Positions 28,020-35,769 of a stretch of DNA of 64,000 bases are shown here, one piece after another. The notes under the pieces were generated by a model. It was not told the DNA's origin, did no database searches, and saw nothing but the letters and a program-made list of their open reading frames with translations. Position 1 is the stretch's first letter. Every line of letters begins with the position of its first letter. Position numbers and translations under genes: made by a program. The DNA comes from Duganella sp. SG902 (lineage in GTDB: Bacteria; Pseudomonadota; Gammaproteobacteria; Burkholderiales; Burkholderiaceae_D), in contig NZ_JABMJK010000018.1 in NCBI RefSeq assembly GCF_013376005.1, forward strand, positions 50,191-114,190, written 5' to 3'.

Positions 28020-28783
28020 GCACGGAAACCGTGTATCCGATTTTGACTGGCAAGCGTGCGTTGGTGGTTGGCGTGGCCAACGAGCACTCGATCGCGTGGG
28101 GCTGCGCGCTGGCGTTCCGCAAGCTGGGCGCCGACGTGGTGCTGACCTATTTGAACGACAAGGCTCGTCCACATGTGGCGCCGCTGGCGGAACAGATCGA
28201 CGCGCAATTGCTGCCGCTGGACGTCACCCAGCCTGGGCAAATGGAGGCGGTGTTTGGCGCGCTGGGCAAGCTGGATATTTTGGTTCATTCCATCGCCTTC
28301 GCGCCCAAGGCTGACCTGCAGGGCGGACTGCTGGATTGTTCGCTGGAAGGCTTTCTGCAGGCGATGGACGTTTCCTGCCATTCCTTCATCCGCATGGCGC
28401 GCCTGGCGGCGCCGCTGATGAGCGAGGGTGGCTGCATGTTCGCCATGAGTTACCACGGCGCGGATAAAGTGGTCCCCAACTACAACGTGATGGGGCCGGT
28501 GAAAGCCGCGTTGGAAGCGGCTTGTCGGTATCTGGCCTATGAAGTGGGTCCGAAGGATATCCGCGTGCACGCCATCTCGCCGGGGCCGTTGCAGACGCGT
28601 GCCGCTTCCGGCCTGAAGGATTTCGACCATTTGCTGTCCGACGCCGTCGCGCGCGCGCCGCTGGGCGAGCTGGTGGATATTATCGACGTGGGCAACACCT
28701 GCGCTTATCTGGCTTCACCGTACGCGCGGCGGCTGACCGGCAGCACCGTGTATGTCGACGGCGGCCTCAACATCATCGCCTGA
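28016..28783 (+). CDS. fabI: Enoyl-ACP reductase FabI
   Basis: FabI reduces trans-2-enoyl-ACP with NAD(P)H in the last step of fatty acid elongation. The 255-residue product has the FabI-type Rossmann start VVGVANEHSIAWGCALAF, and the catalytic SYHGADKVVPNYNVMGPVKA in which Tyr and Lys have the Y-x6-K spacing. Its start overlaps the kinase stop (ATGA). Coupling of FabI with a phosphotransacetylase and acyl kinase is unusual outside Burkholderiales and rhizobia, and it may be a second FabI in the genome. Confidence 0.9.
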   Translation: MSTETVYPILTGKRALVVGVANEHSIAWGCALAFRKLGADVVLTYLNDKARPHVAPLAEQIDAQLLPLDVTQPGQMEAVFGALGKLDILVHSIAFAPKADLQGGLLDCSLEGFLQAMDVSCHSFIRMARLAAPLMSEGGCMFAMSYHGADKVVPNYNVMGPVKAALEAACRYLAYEVGPKDIRVHAISPGPLQTRAASGLKDFDHLLSDAVARAPLGELVDIIDVGNTCAYLASPYARRLTGSTVYVDGGLNIIA

Positions 28784-28795
28784 AAGGAATCTCCG

Positions 28796-29050
28796 ATGCA
28801 GCTCATCCTCCGCGGCTTGCACGGCGACGACAGCGAGGAAAGCGTGACCAGGGAGCTGGCCCCTTATCTGCACGTCACGCATGTCGAGATGGTGCGCCAG
28901 GGCATGGATGACAATCCCTGGGCGCTGGTGGAGGTGGCCGATCCTTACGAACGGGTGTGGAATGTCTGCAACCAGCTGCGTGGCGTGTTCCATCGCGGCA
29001 AACCGCTGCATCTGCACATCGCGCTGCATCAGGAGCCGGACGTCAGTTAG
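28796..29050 (+). CDS. Conserved hypothetical protein of the pta-ack-fabI operon
   Basis: An 84-residue soluble protein (MQLILRGLHGDDSEESVTRE...) with no named domain. The alternation of strands and helices is reminiscent of a small RNA-recognition-like fold, but I could not identify RNP motifs. It follows fabI by 12 bases behind a GAAAGGAA ribosome site, so it belongs to that operon. Its 3' end overlaps the convergent radical SAM gene by 8 bases. Confidence 0.6.
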   Translation: MQLILRGLHGDDSEESVTRELAPYLHVTHVEMVRQGMDDNPWALVEVADPYERVWNVCNQLRGVFHRGKPLHLHIALHQEPDVS

Positions 29051-31058
29051 CCCAGGAAAATTCCTTCGGCAGCGCCTGCCAGCGTTGTTCGTAGTTGTCG
29101 CTCCACAGACGGCGTGGCGCGACATCCTTGCGCGGCAACGCCAGCGACAGGATGCGGTGGTTGTCGCGGTAAATCAGTTCGGCCGCATCCAGCGCGGCGA
29201 TGGTCGCCTCCATGTCCGCCAGTTGCGGCAAATCCTTGGCGAGCGCTTCGGCGGTGCGCGGCCGTTCGGCCGCCAGCATGACGGCGGTGGCGTCGGCGTC
29301 CAGCTGATGCAGGCGTGGCGTCGCGTATCGCTGGTCGTCCAGCCGCATGCGGCCTTGGCCGTCCAGCTCGTAAAGCAGGCTGGGCTCGCGTTCGCAGTAG
29401 GTGGCCTTCCATGCGCCGCACAGGCGATCGATGTCGCGGTACAGCCGCGACAGGCGCGGCGGCGGTTCGAACGACGAGTCAAAAATATAGCAGTAGCGGT
29501 CCAGGTCGAAGCCGGATTGCCGCAGGTAGGATGGCGAGAAAATCAGGTCGTACGAGGGCTCGTGGCCGGTCGGGCGCAGGGCGAAGCGCTGCGGCTCAGT
29601 TTGCATTGGCGCGTAGCGCGTGACCAGCATGCGGGTGCGGTTGGCGGGCGGCGCCAGGTGTGCCAGGCGGGGCAGCTGCAGCACCATCCGGGCATAGGCG
29701 TCGACGTCGTCATCTGGCAGGCCGAACAGCAGGTTGTACAGAATGACGATGCCATGGCGCCGGCCCAGCAGCAACAGGTGGACGTTTTGTATGCCCGACA
29801 CGCCCTTGTCCATGCGCTTGAGCGCGGGCGTGGAGAACGACTCGATGCCGGGCTGGACCTCGACAAAACCGGCGGCGGCCAGCAGCCGGGCTTGCACACC
29901 GGTGATGTTGGCCTTGAGCTCGCACTTGATGTGGTAGGGCGCGCCCAGCGCCGCCAGCCGGGGCAGCAGGGTGGCGTAGTATTGCTGCGGCATGATGTAG
30001 TCGGCGAAACGGAAGCCGTGCGAGCCGTAGCGCCGGCTTAGCCGGTCGAGCGTGGCCAGCACGGCGTCGGCGCCGCGCGCCCGGTATTGCAGGTCGTCGT
30101 CGTGGATGCCGCAGAATACGCAGTGGTGCGCCGCGCCCCACCAGCAGCCGCGTGAGTTTTCAACCGGCAGGCGGTCGATCAGGATGTCGATCCGGCTGGT
30201 ATCGCGCAGCCGGCGCAGGTCGGCGAAGAAATCGTCGAAGTTGGGATCCGGCAGCGCGTTCATGTCCACCAGCGGGGCCGGTGGCGTACGCGCGACCTGG
30301 CCGGCCGCGTCGCGATACAGCAGGTTGGGCACACGCTGGAAGTCGCGTGGCAGGCGGACCGAGGCGTGCGCCAGCTCCACGATGCATGGCTCGCCCTCGC
30401 CGGTGCACACGCAGTCTATCCACGGGAAGGCCTTCAGCAGCATGCTGCCGGTGGGCTCGCGCACGGCGTAGCCGCCCAGCGCGATGAGCAGGTCCGGACG
30501 TGCCTGTCTCAGGCGGGCGGCGATCGCCGCCGAAGCAATGGTCTGGTCGAACATGCAGGTGAAGCCCACCATGGTGGGCCGCCATGCGAGCATGTCGTCC
30601 GCGTGCGCTTGCACCCAGGCCGGCACCACATGCTCTCGCAAATGAAGGATATGCGACGCCACGCCGGGTATGCCGCCGTACCGCCGATGGTCGATGCGCT
30701 CGTCGGCAATGAGCTCCGCGCACTTGCGCCACAGCAGCCGGCGCTGGGCCGGCGTGACCACGGGGTCGAGGATGCCGCTGAAGAGGAAGTCGTTCAAGCC
30801 ATACACGTCGGCCAGCGCGTCGTAGGTGTCGCCGCGCAGCCAGTCCAGCGCGAACAGGTTCAGGTGCAGCACGCGGCTGGCGACGCCGTGCCGGTCCAGC
30901 ACCGCGCGCAACAGGCCGAGGCCGAGACTGGGCTCGTTCAGCGAGGTCCACGGCGGACTGACCAGCAGCACGCGCGGCGACGGTGCGGCCGGCGCCGCCT
31001 TCCGCGCCGGCGGCGCCATGGCCAGCGGCCGGTGAATGGGGATCACGCGTTGGTGCAT
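29043..31058 (-). CDS. B12-binding radical SAM enzyme, RiPP C-methyltransferase type
   Basis: The 671-residue enzyme begins with a cobalamin-binding-like Rossmann region (about 28-230, opening RVLLVSPPWTSLNEPSLGLG) followed by a radical SAM barrel whose [4Fe-4S] ligands are Cys305, Cys313 and Cys316 in SRGCWWGAAHHCVFCG. The C-x7-C-x2-C spacing and the CWWG...HHC context are those of the RiPP maturation radical SAM family 1 (TIGR03975 type), whose members C-methylate ribosomal peptides. It is the last gene of the four-gene operon. No ABC exporter or peptidase for the product is nearby. An alternative start is the ATG at 31019. Confidence 0.83.
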   Translation of the reverse strand: MHQRVIPIHRPLAMAPPARKAAPAAPSPRVLLVSPPWTSLNEPSLGLGLLRAVLDRHGVASRVLHLNLFALDWLRGDTYDALADVYGLNDFLFSGILDPVVTPAQRRLLWRKCAELIADERIDHRRYGGIPGVASHILHLREHVVPAWVQAHADDMLAWRPTMVGFTCMFDQTIASAAIAARLRQARPDLLIALGGYAVREPTGSMLLKAFPWIDCVCTGEGEPCIVELAHASVRLPRDFQRVPNLLYRDAAGQVARTPPAPLVDMNALPDPNFDDFFADLRRLRDTSRIDILIDRLPVENSRGCWWGAAHHCVFCGIHDDDLQYRARGADAVLATLDRLSRRYGSHGFRFADYIMPQQYYATLLPRLAALGAPYHIKCELKANITGVQARLLAAAGFVEVQPGIESFSTPALKRMDKGVSGIQNVHLLLLGRRHGIVILYNLLFGLPDDDVDAYARMVLQLPRLAHLAPPANRTRMLVTRYAPMQTEPQRFALRPTGHEPSYDLIFSPSYLRQSGFDLDRYCYIFDSSFEPPPRLSRLYRDIDRLCGAWKATYCEREPSLLYELDGQGRMRLDDQRYATPRLHQLDADATAVMLAAERPRTAEALAKDLPQLADMEATIAALDAAELIYRDNHRILSLALPRKDVAPRRLWSDNYEQRWQALPKEFSWAN

Positions 31059-31069
31059 GATGCGCGCCG

Positions 31070-31924
31070 TTAGAATTTCGGCTGGCCCGAGCGATCCTCG
31101 ATAATCCCGCCCGGCCGCAAGGTGAGCAGCACGCCGACGATGATGACCACGTCGGTCACCACCTCCGGCGTGCTGACCGGCCCGCCCGTGATGGCCGCGC
31201 TGCCGAGTATGCGGTCGATGGCGTCGACGCTCAGCTTGGCGCCCAGCGATTCCGCCACGGCGGCCGGCTGCGCGGTCCAGCGGTCGATGAAGCGGCCGTC
31301 GGCGGCGACCTTGTGGTACAGCTCAACCACTTCCCGGCTCACCGGGTCCGTGATGCTTTCCAACTGCGAGGGCGCGACCTGCCGCAGGCTGGCCGCCGCA
31401 TGTTCGGACAGGCGGAAGCCGAGCTTTTCCGCTGTGGCGTTGGGGTCTTCAAACACGTCCGCCGTCGCCACGCCGGCCGCGCTGGCGGCGCCGAGGAAGT
31501 TGCTGACTTCGGCGGTGAGCTGGTTGTGCTGGCTCAGGTCCGGCAGCGATGGCGAGCCCACCGTGGGCCACGGCAGCGGACGCGGCGGCGCCCCGGTCGA
31601 GCCGCAAATGAAACCGTCGTCATACTCGAGATACACCAGCGCGTCCTCGCCGGCCAGCGGCCCGACCGCCGCCTCCACGCGCTCGATGGCGAGGTTGGAC
31701 ACGCGGGTGAGCAGGGCGTTCAGTTCCTGCCCCATGTGCTCGTCGAGCGCCTCGTCCTGCGCCGAGCGCAGCAGGTTGGCGACGCCGCGCAGCTGCGCCA
31801 GGATGGCCGGCGCCAGTGGCGGCAGGGTGTGCACGCCGGTGGCGTCCAGATACAGACCGCCGGCGTCGCCGCCGTCCAGCAGGATCAGTCGTGCCGACTG
31901 TTCTTCCATGTTTGCCGTATTCAT
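31070..31924 (-). CDS. Candidate RiPP precursor-like protein with two leader-like segments
   Basis: A 284-residue protein with no known domain. Two tandem segments look like Nif11/nitrile-hydratase-type leader motifs: residues about 158-182 (DPNATAEKLGFRLSEHAA) and 218-241 (QPAAVAESLGAKLSVDAI), both of pattern DP/QP-x-A-x-AE-x-LG-x-K/R-LS. Residues 242-284 then carry a hydrophobic Val/Ile run and end IEDRSGQPKF, a possible core. The N-terminal 120 residues are acidic. A clear AGGAG ribosome site precedes the ATG. It lies 11 bases upstream of the radical SAM gene, which is its most likely partner. Confidence 0.55.
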   Translation of the reverse strand: MNTANMEEQSARLILLDGGDAGGLYLDATGVHTLPPLAPAILAQLRGVANLLRSAQDEALDEHMGQELNALLTRVSNLAIERVEAAVGPLAGEDALVYLEYDDGFICGSTGAPPRPLPWPTVGSPSLPDLSQHNQLTAEVSNFLGAASAAGVATADVFEDPNATAEKLGFRLSEHAAASLRQVAPSQLESITDPVSREVVELYHKVAADGRFIDRWTAQPAAVAESLGAKLSVDAIDRILGSAAITGGPVSTPEVVTDVVIIVGVLLTLRPGGIIEDRSGQPKF

Positions 31925-31933
31925 GATGTGCTC

Positions 31934-32197
31934 CTAGATCAGGGACTGATGCTGAAGATCGACCCGGCGCGCGGATCGCAGATTGATGTGCTGCTGTGGC
32001 GGCACGTGCAGCACGCGCAGTTGCGCCGCGTCGCGCCCGTGGTGGTTGCGCGCCAGTTGCAGCGCCTCGCTTTCGAGTTCGTCCGGCGTGGGGACCGGCG
32101 CGCCGGGCAGCGCCATGACGGAGTGGGTATGCACGATATTGCCGGTGCTGGCGTCATACACCACGCAAGTGCTGAGATCGCCCTGTGTCTGCTTCAT
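31934..32197 (-). CDS. Small hypothetical protein of the radical SAM operon
   Basis: An 87-residue protein (MKQTQGDLSTCVVYDASTG...) with one Cys near the N-terminus and a histidine- and glutamine-rich C-terminal third (VPPQQHINLRSARR). It has no recognised domain, signal peptide or membrane segment. An AGGAGCGCATC ribosome site precedes the ATG, nearly the same as before the next gene. It lies nine bases from the neighbour on each side, so it is cotranscribed with the radical SAM enzyme. It is a second precursor candidate. Confidence 0.6.
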   Translation of the reverse strand: MKQTQGDLSTCVVYDASTGNIVHTHSVMALPGAPVPTPDELESEALQLARNHHGRDAAQLRVLHVPPQQHINLRSARRVDLQHQSLI

Positions 32198-32206
32198 GAT
32201 GCGCTC

Positions 32207-32593
32207 CTAGTCAAATGCCATCACTGTGGCGGTGGCCACGCCGGTGCGGAACAGCGCATCGAGCTGGAAGGTGATGTCCACGCAGTCGGCCATCCACAGC
32301 ATGCTGGGTTCGGCGCCGGTCTCGAAGCCATTGCCGCCGAAACCCTGGTCGTCGAATTTGCTCCAGCGCAGGATGTAGGCCGACAGGCGGCTGGGCGGCA
32401 GGATTTCGGTCGGCACGTCGCCGCCGGGGATGCCGAAGGACGCGCCTTCCTCGATATCGCGCGCGAGCGAGATGTGCGTGTAGACGCTCTTGGGCGCGGG
32501 CAGGCGCAAGGTGAAGGTGGCGCTCACTTGTGGCGCCGCCAGGTGCGCGCTGGCGAATAGCCAGACGCCGATGACGTTCTCAGCCAATAACAT
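32207..32593 (-). CDS. Hypothetical protein, first gene of the radical SAM operon
   Basis: A 128-residue protein, beta-strand-rich by inspection (MLLAENVIGVWLFASAHLAA, then ATFTLRLPAPK and DITFQLDALF), with no known domain. The ATG at 32593 is chosen because GGAGG sits five bases before it; longer in-frame starts at 32605 and 32668 have none. It heads the operon, about 70 bases downstream of an FNR/Anr-type palindrome. Function unknown. Confidence 0.6.
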   Translation of the reverse strand: MLLAENVIGVWLFASAHLAAPQVSATFTLRLPAPKSVYTHISLARDIEEGASFGIPGGDVPTEILPPSRLSAYILRWSKFDDQGFGGNGFETGAEPSMLWMADCVDITFQLDALFRTGVATATVMAFD

Positions 32594-32654
32594 GACGGCC
32601 TCCATTCCGGTGTAGCAGCGGAGGCCATCTTCGCAGGGAGATTCCTGCTCAGGT

Positions 32655-32668
32655 TTGAGAAAAATCAA
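32655..32668 (-). promoter_or_regulatory. FNR/Anr-type palindrome upstream of the radical SAM operon
   Basis: TTGAGAAAAATCAA matches the FNR/Anr consensus TTGAT-N4-ATCAA at 9 of 10 positions, within a longer perfect GTTTGA/TCAAAC dyad. Its centre is about 69 bases before the ATG at 32593. With the usual class II position at -41.5 the transcript would start near 32620, leaving a leader of about 27 bases. No strong -10 box is visible there. Confidence 0.5.
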
Positions 32669-32707
32669 ACGCGCGCGTGGATGAACGCGGGCAATGATTG
32701 AGCCAGG

Positions 32708-34366
32708 TTAACGCGCTTTTTCAGCAAGGAAGGCGTGAATTTGCGACACCACGGCCGCGCCTTCGCCGACGGCGGCCGCCACCCGTTTGGTGGAATTGGC
32801 GCGCACGTCGCCGATCGCAAACACGCCGGGCACGCTGGTCTCCAGCGCCGCCCGCGCGACGCCGTCGCGGACGTCGAACCCCGTCCGGATGAAGCCCTTG
32901 TCGTCGACCTGTACACCGCAATCACCCAGCCAGCCAGTGTTAGGGTCGGCGCCGATGAACAGGAATACACGGCAGATGTCATAGTCCTTTTCCAGCGAGG
33001 TGCGATTGTCGCGCACGCGCACTTGCTGCAAGCCTTCCTCGTCCGAGCCTTCCAGCGCGACGATTTCCGATTCGGTATGCAGTTCGATATTGGGCGTGGC
33101 GGCGATGCGGTCGATCAGGTAGCTGGACATGGTGGAAGCCAGGCTGTCCTTGCGGATCAGGATGTGCACCTTGGCCGCGTGGGCGGACAAGTACACCGCC
33201 GCCTGGCCGGCCGAATTGCCGCCGCCGACCAGGATCACTTCCTCGGATGCGCACAAACCGGCTTCCAGCGGGGAGGCCCAGTAGTACACGCCCTTGCCTT
33301 CGAACTGCCGGAGATTGGCCAGCGAGGGGCGGCGATAGCGCGCGCCGCACGACAGCACCACTGTACGGGCCTGCAAGTGCGTCAGGCTGCCGCACATTTC
33401 CACCTGTATTGGATAGCTGTCGCACAGCAGGCGGCCCGCTGGCGCGGGGATCGCCATCTTCACGCCGAACTTCTGCGACTGCACGAAAGCCCGTCCGGCC
33501 AGCGCACCGCCAGAGATACCGGTCGGGAAGCCGAGATAGTTTTCGATACGCGCGCTTGCGGCAGCCTGGCCGCCGTAGGCGCGGGTCTCCAGCACCAGTA
33601 CAGTTAAACCCTCGGACGCCGCGTACACCGCTGTGGCCAGTCCGGCCGGGCCGGCGCCGACCACGATCACGTCCCAGACATCGTCCGGGCTTAGTTCCGG
33701 CAGCGTGCCAAGACAGCGGCCCAGGTCGACCACGCTGGGGTTTTTCTTGACATCGCCGTTCGGGCACACGGCCAGCGGCCAGTCTTGCGCGTCCGGTTGA
33801 TAGTGTTCGCACAGGGCGCGCGCCTGCTGGTCGCTGCGCGGATCGAGCACGCGGTGTGGCAAACCATTGCTGGACAACCAGCCCTGCAGGGCGTGCATGC
33901 GCGGATGGCCCGGCGTGGCCACCAGCACCAAACCGCCTTCCTTGTTTTCGATCTGTTCCACGCGGCGCAGGATGAAGGCGCGGACGATGCGCTCGCCCAG
34001 CTCAGCCTCCGCGACAATCAGCGCGCGCAGGCCTTCCACGGTCAGCATCAAGGCTTCCACGTCGCCGATGGCGTGGCCGTTGACCAGCGTGGGCGCGCCA
34101 GCCAATTGGCTGATTTCGCCGGCAAACTCGCCGGGACCGTGCTCGGTGATGATGGAGGAGTTACCCAGGCCGTCGTAGCGGCTGATGCGGATGCCGCCCT
34201 TCAGCACCACGTACATGCCGAAGTAGGTCAGGCCTGCCTCGAACAAACGCTCGCCATCGCGGAAGCACATCAGGGTGCCGAAGCGCTGGACGCGTTTGAT
34301 CTCGGTCGCGTTTAACTTGGGCAGCGCCTGCGCGGTGCGGGTTTTGAAAGTGTCGTAGATGGCCAT
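32708..34366 (-). CDS. Cyclic-nucleotide-binding/thioredoxin-reductase-like fusion oxidoreductase
   Basis: The 552-residue protein joins an N-terminal cNMP-binding domain (about 20-135, with MYVVLKGGIRISRYDG and GEFAGEISQLAG), a glutaredoxin/thioredoxin-like middle part (about 145-225), and an FAD/NAD(P)H oxidoreductase of thioredoxin-reductase type (VVGAGPAGLATAVYA, LVGGGNSAGQAAVYLS, AIGDVRA). The redox-active CxxC of true thioredoxin reductases is absent: the segment before the second dinucleotide fold reads YYWASPLEA. So the electron acceptor is unknown. The ATG at 34366 removes a long basic upstream extension. It follows rhaK by 41 bases on the same strand. Confidence 0.82.
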   Translation of the reverse strand: MAIYDTFKTRTAQALPKLNATEIKRVQRFGTLMCFRDGERLFEAGLTYFGMYVVLKGGIRISRYDGLGNSSIITEHGPGEFAGEISQLAGAPTLVNGHAIGDVEALMLTVEGLRALIVAEAELGERIVRAFILRRVEQIENKEGGLVLVATPGHPRMHALQGWLSSNGLPHRVLDPRSDQQARALCEHYQPDAQDWPLAVCPNGDVKKNPSVVDLGRCLGTLPELSPDDVWDVIVVGAGPAGLATAVYAASEGLTVLVLETRAYGGQAAASARIENYLGFPTGISGGALAGRAFVQSQKFGVKMAIPAPAGRLLCDSYPIQVEMCGSLTHLQARTVVLSCGARYRRPSLANLRQFEGKGVYYWASPLEAGLCASEEVILVGGGNSAGQAAVYLSAHAAKVHILIRKDSLASTMSSYLIDRIAATPNIELHTESEIVALEGSDEEGLQQVRVRDNRTSLEKDYDICRVFLFIGADPNTGWLGDCGVQVDDKGFIRTGFDVRDGVARAALETSVPGVFAIGDVRANSTKRVAAAVGEGAAVVSQIHAFLAEKAR

Positions 34367-34407
34367 GGGCCATAGTCTAGCGCGAAATTTCCGCTGCTCG
34401 CCAGATG

Positions 34408-35769
34408 CTAAAGTAATACTTTCAGCCAGTGTCGCTTGTAGTCGTCCCACCCGGCCAAATGGAGTGGCCTGGCGGTGTGCTTGCGATCGGGAGGCACGCG
34501 GCGCCAGTGATGCAGCATCCAGCCGCCGCAGGTAGTGCCGCTGCTGTCGTCTGTGCTGCTGACTCGCTGGCGTGGGCGCAATGCGGCAAGCAGTGGCCCG
34601 AACCACGGATTGCCGGTAAAGCTGCCTTCGATGACGATGGCGGCGCCGTCGTGATGGACGCCCAGCGCATCCAGGCAGTAATCGCTCATCAGCACGCAGT
34701 ACAGCGTCGCCAGGGCATAGCGCTGGCGCGGGTTGGCCGGCACGGGGCCGGCGATGGCGCCGGCACGATGGCCGAACGGGCCGCTCGCGCCGGCAAAGCT
34801 GGGCAGGGCCAGCGTGGCTTGTTCAATCACGGCCTGTAGATCGGCGATGCCGCATGGCTCGGGGTCGCCGCCGGCCAGCTCCGCGAATTCGCGGCCGCCC
34901 ATGAAGCGCATGCAGGGCACGGCCTCGCCCAGCGCATTGCTGTTGGCGAGCATGTCGGCGTTTTCGCGCAGGCTATCCAGCGGCATGCCGGGAGCGGCGG
35001 CGATCACCCAGGTGCCGGTCGACAGGACGGCCGGCGATGGCGTGGCGGTCAGATGCCTGAGCAGCGAGGCGTTGCTGTCGTGGATGCCGCACAGCACGCG
35101 GCATTCCGGCGGCAGGCCGGTACGCAGCGCCAGCTCCGGCTTGATGACGTTGAGCGGCGCCCAGGCAGGCCGCAACGGCGCGAACAAACGGGTCCAGCCC
35201 ATGCGCTCCACCAGCGATGAATATTGTTTGCGCGATGGTTGCCACAAGTCGGTATGGCAGCCGAGCGAGGTGACCTCGCTGGCCGGCACGCCGCACAGCC
35301 GCCATGCCCAGTATTGGGGATACATCAGGATGTGGCGCGCGCGGCGGAACTGCTTGGGGAAGGCTTGCGATTGCCACACCAGTTGCCGCCCGAGGTTCAG
35401 GCCCGCCGGCAGCTTGGGCGAATGCGTGGCCGAGTAAGGCGGGCGCTCCACCGCGTAATGCGCTTGATGGGAGGCCGGCAGCTCGTATTCGTAATCCAGC
35501 ACCGGCAGTACCAGGCCCTCCTCATCCACCAGCGCGGCGGTGGCGCCGTGGGTGACGGGGACGATGGCGCCCACCGGCGTCATTTGGGCGAAATCCCGCA
35601 TCCCGTCCAGCATCCATTCCCAGATGCGCTCCGTGTCGTGATGCGGATAGGGGCCCTCGCGCGCGATGGTGTTGGGGCTGCGCTGTTCGGCCAGCACCGC
35701 GCCCGCATCATCGAGCAGCACCAGCTTGACGTTGGTTTTACCGATATCGAGAACGATGGTGGCGCTCAT
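34408..35769 (-). CDS. rhaK: L-rhamnulose kinase candidate, FGGY family
   Basis: The 453-residue protein is an FGGY carbohydrate kinase: phosphate-1 motif VLDIGKTNVKLVL, IHDSNASLLRHL and STGTWVI in the second half. Its place at the end of a rhaSTPQ transport operon opposite a rhamnose isomerase and aldolase suggests it phosphorylates L-rhamnulose, like RhaK of rhizobia. In that group the kinase also affects transport. The ATG at 35769 overlaps the rhaQ stop (ATGA); an open frame running further upstream is only a shadow of rhaQ. Confidence 0.85.
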   Translation of the reverse strand: MSATIVLDIGKTNVKLVLLDDAGAVLAEQRSPNTIAREGPYPHHDTERIWEWMLDGMRDFAQMTPVGAIVPVTHGATAALVDEEGLVLPVLDYEYELPASHQAHYAVERPPYSATHSPKLPAGLNLGRQLVWQSQAFPKQFRRARHILMYPQYWAWRLCGVPASEVTSLGCHTDLWQPSRKQYSSLVERMGWTRLFAPLRPAWAPLNVIKPELALRTGLPPECRVLCGIHDSNASLLRHLTATPSPAVLSTGTWVIAAAPGMPLDSLRENADMLANSNALGEAVPCMRFMGGREFAELAGGDPEPCGIADLQAVIEQATLALPSFAGASGPFGHRAGAIAGPVPANPRQRYALATLYCVLMSDYCLDALGVHHDGAAIVIEGSFTGNPWFGPLLAALRPRQRVSSTDDSSGTTCGGWMLHHWRRVPPDRKHTARPLHLAGWDDYKRHWLKVLL

